Program-made: the position numbers and the translations under genes
Shown here: in pieces, positions 36,502-42,563 of the stretch
How positions within the stretch are numbered: the first letter of the stretch is position 1
How the letters are laid out: every line of letters starts with the position of its first letter
Origin: Saccharopolyspora rectivirgula DSM 43747
GTDB taxonomy: Bacteria > Actinomycetota > Actinomycetes > Mycobacteriales > Pseudonocardiaceae
Direction: 5' to 3'
NCBI RefSeq assembly: GCF_000497205.1
Contig: NZ_AYJW01000033.1
Location: 1-42,563 of the forward strand
DNA: 42,563 bases
The notes under the pieces: model-generated
Told to the model about the DNA's origin: nothing
The model's database searches: none
The model's input: the letters and a program-made list of their open reading frames with translations, nothing else

Positions 36502-36542
36502 TCGGCTCTCCTTGCCGTCGGAGTGGGTGCTCTCACTACTCG

Positions 36543-36566
36543 TACCCGGATCGGAAACGGAAAAAC
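36543..36566 (-). promoter_or_regulatory. SigF/sigma-B-type promoter of pup
   Basis: On the minus strand GTTT (36563-36566), 15 bases, GGGTA (36543-36547). An extra G before gives GGTTT, as in the mycobacterial SigF consensus. Transcription should start near 36536, giving pup a 35-base leader. Confidence 0.72.
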
Positions 36567-36816
36567 CTGATTTCCGCTTTCACCGAATGCGGTCAGTCAA
36601 TTCCCCGCGGCCAAGAAGTCATACATTGAGTAATTAATTGTTCGTTGTCGCGCTTTTCTTCTTCCCCTACATGAGTGAGCAGGCTTGAGAGCGCAAACAC
36701 AAAGGGTGTTTTCAGGTCGAAATACCGTGCCACCGTTGGGCAGTGCCGTGAACAGCGCTCCGGGAACCCCCGATCTTCCCCGGCGTGCTCCTGACCGACA
36801 GTGGCGAAAGGACGTC
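36567..36816. other. AT-rich divergent region between pup and the MFS gene
   Basis: The block at about 36590-36665 contains runs of A/T such as GAGTAATTAATTG and is unlike the GC-rich surroundings. It probably carries the MFS promoter, though no box is clear. From 36685 an in-frame TTG can extend the MFS frame, but residues before 36817 show no conservation. Confidence 0.45.
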
Positions 36817-38268
36817 GTGCACGTCTCCCCGAAACAGATGTTCCGAGCCCTCCGGCACCCCAACTACCGCAGATGGGCTGTGGCGGACTTCGTGTCCGTC
36901 ACCGGAACGTGGATGCAGAACCTCGGACTCAACTGGTTCGTGCTGACCAAGACCGGGTCCCCGGGACTGCTCGGTCTCTCCCTGCTGTTCCAGACCCTGC
37001 CCGGAGTGGTGCTGTCCGGATGGGCGGGGTCCATCGCCGACCGGTGGCCAGCCCGACGCGTGCTGCTGGTGACCCAGGGTCTGCACGGCGTGCTCGCGCT
37101 GTTCCTGGCCGTCGGAGCCTGGTTCGACGCCCCCGTTTCCACCTTCTACGCGTTGGCCCTCCTCGGCGGTGTGGTGTCGGTCTTCGACGGACCGGCCCTC
37201 GGCCGCTTCAGCGCTCAACTGGTCTCCCGAGACGATCTCAGCAACGCCCTGGGAATCGGCTCGGTGCTCAGCTCAGGTGGGCGGATCCTCGGCATGGGCA
37301 TCGCCGGTGCGCTCGTGGCCGCCACCGGGGTGCCGGTCTTGTTCTTGATCAACGCGCTCAGCTTCAGCGCCGTGCTGCTGGCCATCCTGCGCGTGCGGCA
37401 ATCGGACGGGATCTTCCCCCTGGCCAAGAGCTCCGCGGCGCGCGAGGGCGTGCGCGCGGGCGCCCGGTACGTCCTGAGCCACCGCCCGCTGATCGTGATG
37501 TTCCTGCTCAGCTTCGTGCTGAGCGCCCTGGGGCGCAACTACCAGGTGACGATGGCGGCCATGAGCGAAGGCCAGCTGAACGCGGGAGCGGTCGGCTACA
37601 GCACCCTGTCCATGGTGTTCGCCGCCGGAACCGTCGTCGGCGGATTCGTGGCCGCCTCGTTCAAGCAGCTGACGCTGCGACTGGTGCTGGTGATGGCCCT
37701 GGGCACCAGCCTGCTGCAGATCGCCAGCGGCACCACGGCATCGCTGTGGTCGTTCGCCCTCACGCTGTTCCCGATCGCGGTGGGCGCGGTGGTGCTGGAC
37801 ACCGCGACGAGCACCCGCATCCAGCTGGACACGGACGAGGACATGCGCGGTCGAGTGCTGGCCGCCAAGGCGATGGTGACCGCCGCGTCCGGGGCGGTCG
37901 GCGGACCGGTCCTCGGCTGGCTGTCGGAAGTGTCCGGGGCAGGCCGGGCGCTGGAGGTCGCCGGAATCACCACCGTGCTCGCCACCGCTGCCGCATGGCT
38001 GGCCTTCGCCAAGTTGAAGGAACGTCGGGCCATGCCGGCCGACCAGAGGTGGGCCCAGCTCGCCCCGGTGCAGCTGCAGCCGGCGGACACGGCCAAGCCG
38101 GTTTCGGTGCCGGTGCGGGAGAAACGAGCCACCAGCGCAGCGCGGGAAACCGGTCGGAACGCTCGGCCGCCGCGCGGCCCCGCGTGGTCGCGACCAGCCC
38201 GCCGGCTCACCGGGCGTGCTGCCCGCAAACCGGTCGCCGAATCAGCGGACAAACCTCAACCCACGTAG
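36817..38268 (+). CDS. MFS exporter (EntS-like / MFS_3 family)
   Basis: A predicted 483-residue major facilitator protein with about twelve hydrophobic segments. It opens with FRALRHPNYRRWAVADFVSVTGTWMQNLGLNWFVL, typical of the EntS/MFS_3 drug or siderophore exporters. The cytoplasmic loop motif is GSIADRWPARRVLL after helix 2. The last 80 residues are a polar, Arg/Pro-rich cytoplasmic tail of unknown role. I place the start at GTG 36817 with AAAGGA four bases before it. TTG 36685 or the GTGs between are alternatives. It diverges from pup and converges with a glycosyltransferase gene whose end overlaps it by 13 bases. The substrate is unknown. Confidence 0.85.
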   Translation: MHVSPKQMFRALRHPNYRRWAVADFVSVTGTWMQNLGLNWFVLTKTGSPGLLGLSLLFQTLPGVVLSGWAGSIADRWPARRVLLVTQGLHGVLALFLAVGAWFDAPVSTFYALALLGGVVSVFDGPALGRFSAQLVSRDDLSNALGIGSVLSSGGRILGMGIAGALVAATGVPVLFLINALSFSAVLLAILRVRQSDGIFPLAKSSAAREGVRAGARYVLSHRPLIVMFLLSFVLSALGRNYQVTMAAMSEGQLNAGAVGYSTLSMVFAAGTVVGGFVAASFKQLTLRLVLVMALGTSLLQIASGTTASLWSFALTLFPIAVGAVVLDTATSTRIQLDTDEDMRGRVLAAKAMVTAASGAVGGPVLGWLSEVSGAGRALEVAGITTVLATAAAWLAFAKLKERRAMPADQRWAQLAPVQLQPADTAKPVSVPVREKRATSAARETGRNARPPRGPAWSRPARRLTGRAARKPVAESADKPQPT

Positions 38269-39158
38269 CGGCGAGCGGACGAAGTGCGCTGCGGCTCCTC
38301 CAGGAGCCGCAGCCAGCGCTCCACTTCCTCCGGAACCACGTGCCGTTCCTTGACGATCGAAGGAAGCTCCCGCAACGCCTCGGTCACGGCGGCCGCGGTG
38401 CAGCGGTCCTTCGGGGCTCCGGCCAGCACAGTGGCGCTCCGGCGCAACGCGCTGCTGAGCGGTCTGCGCAACCAGGTGGTCCACAGCGTGTTGCGGATGC
38501 CCAGTTGTCGGCGGCGACGAGCGTCCCGCACCGGGGAAGGAGCGTGCTGGATGAAGATGTCGTCCCGCCAGCACAACCACCATCCCCGGCTGAGCAGGTC
38601 GAGCGCGAGCAACTCCTCCTCACCGCCGAGCCACATCCGGGTGGAGAACCCGCCGACCTGCCGGAACGCCTGAACCCGGAACGTGCTGCAAGCGGCCATC
38701 ACACTGGCCAGGGCTGGCCCGGGGAGCCAGGAGGGCGCGGGTATCGGTGAGGCGCGCAACTCCGGGGTGAGCGGATCCTCGCGCAACTCCGGTTCCACCA
38801 GGCAGCACCCCATCACCGCTGCGATCCCCGGGTGAGCGTCGAGCAGATCGACAGCCCGGGTGATGGAGCCCGGTTGCCAACGCGTGTCGTCGTCGCAGAA
38901 CGTCACGTAGGGCGTGGTGATGCGCTCCACAGCCAGATTCCTGGCTTGCGCCCCCGCGTTCCGCCCCAGCGCGATGAGCTCCACCCCGGGGAACTCCGCG
39001 CGGATCCGCTCCGGGGTGCCGTCCTGCGAACCGTTGTCGACCACGATGGTCGGTGCGCCATCGGGCAAGGAAGTCATGTGCGCCAATGTGCGCAGCACTT
39101 CCGAACGGCGGTTGTGCGTCATCACCACCACGGTCGTTCGCGATCCCCGATCTCCCAC
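38256..39158 (-). CDS. Family 2 glycosyltransferase (first copy)
   Basis: A 300-residue GT2 enzyme with a GT-A fold. The N-terminal nucleotide-sugar region is TTVVVMTHNRRSEVLRTL, followed by VDNGSQDGT. The metal-binding acidic motif is FCDDDTRW near residue 88, and the acceptor-side motif is GGEEELLALDLLSRGW near 200. It closely resembles the GT2 gene at 41615-42493. The GTG at 39158 follows GGGAGGTGCGCG. The frame's earlier GTG at 39203 lacks a ribosome binding site. It is probably involved in cell-surface glycan or glycolipid assembly together with the neighbouring sugar-nucleotide enzyme. Confidence 0.9.
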   Translation of the reverse strand: MGDRGSRTTVVVMTHNRRSEVLRTLAHMTSLPDGAPTIVVDNGSQDGTPERIRAEFPGVELIALGRNAGAQARNLAVERITTPYVTFCDDDTRWQPGSITRAVDLLDAHPGIAAVMGCCLVEPELREDPLTPELRASPIPAPSWLPGPALASVMAACSTFRVQAFRQVGGFSTRMWLGGEEELLALDLLSRGWWLCWRDDIFIQHAPSPVRDARRRRQLGIRNTLWTTWLRRPLSSALRRSATVLAGAPKDRCTAAAVTEALRELPSIVKERHVVPEEVERWLRLLEEPQRTSSARRYVG

Positions 39159-39217
39159 CGCGCACCTCCCGTCAGCCGCTCCGCGGGTACCCGGGCTCGC
39201 CACGCCCCACGCGCACC

Positions 39218-39242
39218 GTTTGATCAGCTACCGCACCGGGTA
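39218..39242 (+). promoter_or_regulatory. SigF/sigma-B-type promoter of the UXS-like gene
   Basis: GTTT (39218-39221), 16 bases, GGGTA (39238-39242). Transcription should start near 39249, 34 bases before the gene at 39283. Confidence 0.68.
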
Positions 39243-39282
39243 GCTCGAAGCGGACCGGAAGTTCCTGGAGTAAGGGGACGCA

Positions 39283-40260
39283 GTGGACCGGAAGTTCAAC
39301 CGGGTGGTGGTCACCGGAGGAGCCGGGTTCCTCGGATCGCACCTCTGCGAAGCACTGCTCGCCCGAGGCAGTGCTGTCCTGTGCATAGACAACCTTTGCA
39401 CCGGGAGTCAGCAGAACCTCCGAAGACTGCAGCACAATCCCGAGTTCACCTGGTGGGAGCGAGACATCTCCCACGACCCGGTGCCGGAAGTACCAGCGGA
39501 ACTCGTGGTCCACATGGCCTCTCCAGCATCTCCGCAGCACTACTCCCGCCTACCGCTGGAAACGCTTCAAGCGGGCAGCACCGGAACGCAGCGCGCGCTG
39601 GAACTGGCCGACCGCGCCGGAGCTCGCTTCCTGCTGGTGTCCACCAGCGAGGTGTACGGAGATCCGCTGGTCCACCCGCAAACCGAAACCTACTGGGGGA
39701 ACGTCAACCCGGTGGGGCCGCGCGCGGTCTACGACGAAGCCAAGCGGTACGCGGAAGCGCTGGTCACGGCTTACCAGGACAGCAAGGGCATGCCCACCCG
39801 GATAGCGCGCGTCTTCAACACCTACGGCCCGCACATGCGCGCGGACGACGGACGGATGGTGCCGAACTTCATCACCCAGGCGCTGCGAGGCGACCCCATC
39901 ACCATCGCCGGAGATGGGGAGCAGACCAGATCGCTGTGCTACGTGACGGACACGGTGCGCGGCTTGCTGGCGGTGGCCAGTGGTGAACACCCCGGTCCGG
40001 TCAACATCGGGAACCCCGAGGAGATCCCGGTGCGCCGGTTGGCCGAGCTGATCCGGAGGATGACGTCCTCGAGCTCGGTGCTGAAGCACGTCCCAGCCGC
40101 CCCCGACGACCCGCACCGGCGATGCCCGGACATCTCCCTGGCGCAGCGGGAACTGGGCTGGAGTCCAGCGGTGGGCATGGAGCACGGCTTGCGCCGCACC
40201 ATCGAATGGTTCACGGCCGATACCGGTGCGCTCCCAGCCGGGACGACATCTCGGAGCTGA
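39283..40260 (+). CDS. UDP-glucuronate decarboxylase-like NAD-dependent SDR (UXS family)
   Basis: A 325-residue extended SDR. The Rossmann motif is GGAGFLGSHL at about 12-21. Family hallmarks are SPASPQHYSRLPLETLQAGS near 81, the catalytic region STSEVYGDPLVHPQTETYWGNVNP with Ser/Thr and Glu, then Tyr and Lys in YDEAKRYAEA near 149. This pattern is typical of UDP-xylose synthase (UDP-glucuronate decarboxylase), which makes UDP-xylose. dTDP-sugar dehydratases are less likely. The GTG at 39283 follows AAGGGGACGCA. It lies between two paralogous glycosyltransferases and probably supplies their nucleotide sugar. Its 3' end overlaps the DUF3618 gene by 50 bases on the opposite strand. Confidence 0.88.
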   Translation: MDRKFNRVVVTGGAGFLGSHLCEALLARGSAVLCIDNLCTGSQQNLRRLQHNPEFTWWERDISHDPVPEVPAELVVHMASPASPQHYSRLPLETLQAGSTGTQRALELADRAGARFLLVSTSEVYGDPLVHPQTETYWGNVNPVGPRAVYDEAKRYAEALVTAYQDSKGMPTRIARVFNTYGPHMRADDGRMVPNFITQALRGDPITIAGDGEQTRSLCYVTDTVRGLLAVASGEHPGPVNIGNPEEIPVRRLAELIRRMTSSSSVLKHVPAAPDDPHRRCPDISLAQRELGWSPAVGMEHGLRRTIEWFTADTGALPAGTTSRS

Positions 40261-40657
40261 GCATTCGGCCCGCACCCCTGCGGTGGCGTGGCACAGCGCG
40301 CCCCGTGGTCATGATCCAAGTCCGGCTCCGGCGCCCTGGCCACCGCCCGGAGCGGACGATCTTGGTCACCGCGTACGCGGCGACCGCCGCGGTCACGAAC
40401 ACCCCGGCCACCGCAGCAACGCGTGGCCCGGTGAGTCCAGCGTTGCGAGCTTTGCTGGCCGCCTGGGAAGCCTGCTGCTGGGTTCTGCGCGCGTACTGCT
40501 GAGCCACCTGCTTGGACCTGTCGGCCACATTGGTCCGCTGCACCAGTTCCCGCAGTATCTGGTTGACGTCTTCCCGCACCAGTTCGCGCTCGGCTTGCAA
40601 ACCGGTTTCGGTGCTGTTGGTCCGCCGCGTACCGGCGTGTTCGTTCGTGCTGCTCAC
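40211..40657 (-). CDS. DUF3618 membrane-associated protein
   Basis: A 148-residue protein. The N-terminal part is polar and helical, with a DUF3618-like pattern (ERELVREDVNQILRELVQRTN), and a single membrane helix lies at about 80-97 (VAAVAGVFVTAAVAAYAV). The basic C-terminal tail of about 45 residues runs past where most family members end and overlaps the UXS gene's end. The GTG at 40657 overlaps the stop of the holin-like gene (GTGA), so the pair is coupled. The function is unknown. Such pairs with holin-like DUF1469 proteins are common in actinobacteria. Confidence 0.8.
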   Translation of the reverse strand: MSSTNEHAGTRRTNSTETGLQAERELVREDVNQILRELVQRTNVADRSKQVAQQYARRTQQQASQAASKARNAGLTGPRVAAVAGVFVTAAVAAYAVTKIVRSGRWPGRRSRTWIMTTGRAVPRHRRGAGRMLSSEMSSRLGAHRYRP

Positions 40658-41079
40658 CGCCGAATCGCCTCCCGGATGTCGCTCCAGTCTTCACGTGCTG
40701 CGCCCACCGTCTGCTGTGGAATGAGCGGTGAGCTGCGCTGCATGCGGGAACGACCCAGCAGTGCTGCAGCACCGGCCACGGCCAGCAGGAGCACCGCGAC
40801 GATCAGGGCGGACAACCAGGCTGGCAGCACCAGGTCGAGCGCGATCACCGCTGTTGCGATCAGCGTGCCCAGACCGAACAGTCCGGCCACCGCAGCGATC
40901 CCGAACATGGCGACGCCCATACCGGCCTGCTTGGCCTTCTGCGAGACCTCCTGCTGGGCCAGTCGCATCTCGGCCCGGATCAGCCGGGTGAGCTGATCGC
41001 TGAGGTCGGAGATCAATTGGGTGGTGGATCTGCTGGCCAGCTCGTTCTCGTGAACCGGACTGACTCGGGTAGTGGTCAT
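40654..41079 (-). CDS. Phage-holin-like (DUF1469) membrane protein
   Basis: A protein of about 141 residues of the actinobacterial holin-superfamily III/DUF1469 type: an amphipathic N-terminal helix with STTQLISDLSDQLTRLIRAEMRLAQQEV, two close hydrophobic helices (about 54-76 and 82-108) and a polar C terminus. Despite the name the family is not phage-linked in this setting and its function is unknown. Two adjacent ATGs (41082 and 41079) follow GGGAGGG. The second has the better spacing. It is co-transcribed with the DUF3618 gene. Confidence 0.82.
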   Translation of the reverse strand: MTTTRVSPVHENELASRSTTQLISDLSDQLTRLIRAEMRLAQQEVSQKAKQAGMGVAMFGIAAVAGLFGLGTLIATAVIALDLVLPAWLSALIVAVLLLAVAGAAALLGRSRMQRSSPLIPQQTVGAAREDWSDIREAIRR

Positions 41080-41132
41080 CATCCCTCCCGGATGCCGTCA
41101 CGGCGGTGCCGTGCTGGGTGGCTCACCACGGG

Positions 41133-41621
41133 TCATACCCGCTGCGACACCAGTCCACGCATGGCCGAGATCGTGGCAGCGACGAAGCCGACCGCGCGTT
41201 CATCAGAGCTGCCCAGGGACCGGGGCTTGCGGCTGTAGCAGCTGAGCGTGCCCAACGTCGACCCGCCCCGCAGCACCGGTGCCACGACGAAACCGCGTAT
41301 GCCCGTTTCCCGGCACAACCGGGCGAAAGCAGGCCAGAACACGCGGATCTCGGTCAGCTCGGCCCGCACCGTGCGACGTAACCGGATCGACTCCGGGCAC
41401 GGTCCTTCGCCCGTGCCCAGCTGCTCGCGATCCACCACGGCGGCCAGCTCCTCGGTGGCCACCGGGTGCACCCAGTCGTGGCCGAAGAAGGTGAGGCACA
41501 GCATGTCCGCTCCCGGGGCAGCTGCGGACAAGCCGGTCAGCAGCCAGGCCAGCGGGCAGCTGGTGCTCGAGCGCAGGGCTGGCGTTCCCGGCGCTCCTGG
41601 TGTGCTGCGCGGAGCTACCAT
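41133..41621 (-). CDS. GAF-domain protein
   Basis: A 162-residue soluble protein consisting mainly of one GAF domain (about 30-155). Recognisable parts are LCLTFFGHDWVHPVATEELAAVVDREQLGTGEGPCPESIRL and the second-half VAPVLRGGSTLGTLSCYSRKPRSL. No output domain such as ANTAR, kinase or phosphatase follows, so it may act with a partner. The start at ATG 41621 overlaps the stop of the upstream GT2 gene by seven bases (ATGGTAG). The longer frame to 41735 runs inside that gene and is rejected. Its ligand is unknown. Confidence 0.82.
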   Translation of the reverse strand: MVAPRSTPGAPGTPALRSSTSCPLAWLLTGLSAAAPGADMLCLTFFGHDWVHPVATEELAAVVDREQLGTGEGPCPESIRLRRTVRAELTEIRVFWPAFARLCRETGIRGFVVAPVLRGGSTLGTLSCYSRKPRSLGSSDERAVGFVAATISAMRGLVSQRV

Positions 41622-42493
41622 TGGTGGTTCTGTTCGAGGAAGCTCACTTCGCGCTCGGTGCTCGCCGGCAGTCTCCGGCGATTCCGCAGCACGGTGGGGA
41701 ACTTGCCCAGCGCGCCCAGCACGGCTTCGCGGCACGATGCGTCATAGCAGCTCTTCCTCACCAGCTCGGCGGTGCTCCGGAAAGCCCGGGGCGCAGGACG
41801 GCGCAGCCAGTCGATCAACAGGTTGTTGCGCAGCTCAGCAACGCGGCGGTCGTGCGCCGACGATCGGCCGTTCGACGGCTGGTGGTGGGCGGTGATGCCG
41901 TCGGCGTACACCAAATCCCAACCAGCAGCTGCCAGGTCGAGCGCCAGCAACTTCTCCTCCGCGACGAAGAACAACACCGAGCTGAACCCTCCGACTTGTT
42001 GGAACGCTTCTCGGCGCACCACTGCGGCACAAGCGGTGAACCCCATGATGCGGGGCCCAGGAAAACCCTCCACAGAAGACAGGGGAGAACTCGACATCAA
42101 AGCGTTCACCGGATCAGGTTTGCGCTCCCGTCCCACCGTTGTTCGAGCCGCGACCAATCCGATCGAAGGATGGGCATCGAAGATCTTCTCCGCTTGAGCG
42201 AGCGAGTCGTGCTCCCACCAGGAGTCGTCATCGCAGAACGCCACGTACGGCGTCCGCGCCGCACGCACGCCCGCGTTCCGCGCTGCAGCTCCTCGATTGA
42301 CCGCATTGGCGATGAGCTGCACCTCGGGGAAGAGCGCTCGAACGGCTGCCGGTGTGCCGTCGTCGGAAGCGTTGTCCACCACGACCACCGGAGGGCGAGG
42401 AGCCAGCTCGCGAAGTCGCGCGAGGGTGCGCAACAACTCGTCCCGGCGGTTCCGGGTGGCTATCACCACGCTGGTCCTGGCCGTTTCGCTCAT
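41615..42493 (-). CDS. Family 2 glycosyltransferase (second copy)
   Basis: A 292-residue GT2 enzyme, paralogous to the one at 38256-39158. It has SVVIATRNRRDELLRTL, VDNASDDGT and the acidic FCDDDSWW near residue 88. The acceptor region is VAEEKLLALDLAAAGWDLVYADGI. It ends in EVSFLEQNHQW. The start at ATG 42493 follows GTGGGAGAGCGC and overlaps a preceding gene's stop by four bases. The GAF gene overlaps its 3' end. It is likely part of a surface-sugar operon that begins beyond the right edge. Confidence 0.9.
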   Translation of the reverse strand: MSETARTSVVIATRNRRDELLRTLARLRELAPRPPVVVVDNASDDGTPAAVRALFPEVQLIANAVNRGAAARNAGVRAARTPYVAFCDDDSWWEHDSLAQAEKIFDAHPSIGLVAARTTVGRERKPDPVNALMSSSPLSSVEGFPGPRIMGFTACAAVVRREAFQQVGGFSSVLFFVAEEKLLALDLAAAGWDLVYADGITAHHQPSNGRSSAHDRRVAELRNNLLIDWLRRPAPRAFRSTAELVRKSCYDASCREAVLGALGKFPTVLRNRRRLPASTEREVSFLEQNHQW

Positions 42494-42563
42494 GCGCTCT
42501 CCCACGCGGACTCGCCGAGCAGGCGCTGAACCAGACCGACGAGCATCGGCTCGTCACCGGAGG
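42490..42563 (-). CDS. 3' end of an upstream gene, partial
   Basis: The frame open from the right edge ends with TGA (42490-42492), overlapping the glycosyltransferase ATG. The visible C terminus reads LVGLVQRLLGESAWESA. The overlap and codon bias suggest an operon partner, but the product cannot be recognised from about 24 residues. Confidence 0.5.
   Translation of the reverse strand, partial: SGDEPMLVGLVQRLLGESAWESA

Noticed and set aside
40654-41079. Prophage remnant suggested by the holin-like gene
   Set aside because: No other phage gene, integrase or attachment site is near. The DUF1469-DUF3618 pair is a common chromosomal unit in actinobacteria.
41083-41200. Fifth GTTT-GGGTA-type promoter before the holin-like gene
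   Set aside because: GGGTA is present at the end of the GAF gene on the minus strand, but the matching -35 is only GTGG at 14 bases. This is too weak to include.

Overview
The window is a GC-rich chromosomal segment that looks like an actinobacterium of the Pseudonocardiales type (Saccharopolyspora and relatives). The evidence is a complete mce lipid-import operon, a pup gene ending in Gly-Gly-Gln, an F420-type luciferase-like oxidoreductase, a SigB-like group 2 sigma factor, DUF3618/DUF4383/MpaB (DUF2236) proteins, strongly GC-biased third codon positions and frequent GTG starts. No rRNA, tRNA, CRISPR array, transposase or phage gene was seen.

Region 1 (1-5065): a stand-alone LigD-type phosphoesterase-polymerase, then the methionine pair metY-metX read leftwards behind an AT-rich promoter region. 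The metY leader carries an unannotated 29-codon ORF with three Cys codons and a CUCCUCCUCC tract able to pair with the metY ribosome binding site. This is a candidate cysteine-type attenuator.

Region 2 (5066-10759): an acyl-CoA dehydrogenase and an MpaB-like oxygenase face a regulator made of two fused TetR domains, followed by a second MpaB-like gene and a nitronate monooxygenase.

Region 3 (10760-22842): a leftward operon yrbEA-yrbEB-mceA-B-C-D-E-F plus an Mce-associated protein, with 1-8 base overlaps throughout. mceB is broken by a one-base insertion in a C7 tract. A TetR gene diverges from the operon across a 30-bp near-palindrome, and a long-chain acyl-CoA ligase follows behind tandem palindromes. 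Together these genes would import and activate a lipid or sterol-like substrate.

Region 4 (22843-29303): cytochrome P450, 4-hydroxybenzoate 3-monooxygenase, a solitary membrane-fusion protein, a DUF4383 membrane protein, a Gfo/Idh/MocA oxidoreductase and a YciO/YrdC protein.

Region 5 (29308-42563): this has the character of a stress and cell-envelope island. It holds a SigB-like sigma factor, a zinc alcohol dehydrogenase, two short-chain dehydrogenases, an F420-type oxidoreductase, two small proteins, an orphan pup gene, an MFS exporter, two paralogous family 2 glycosyltransferases, a UDP-glucuronate decarboxylase-like enzyme, DUF3618 and holin-like membrane proteins and a GAF protein. Four intergenic boxes of the form GTTT-N15/16-GGGTA, the consensus of SigF/sigma-B-type stress sigma factors, each point at the next gene here, including pup. 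The most interesting reading is a stress-induced, proteasome-locus-independent Pup inside a stress regulon. This is inference and needs transcription and genome-wide data.
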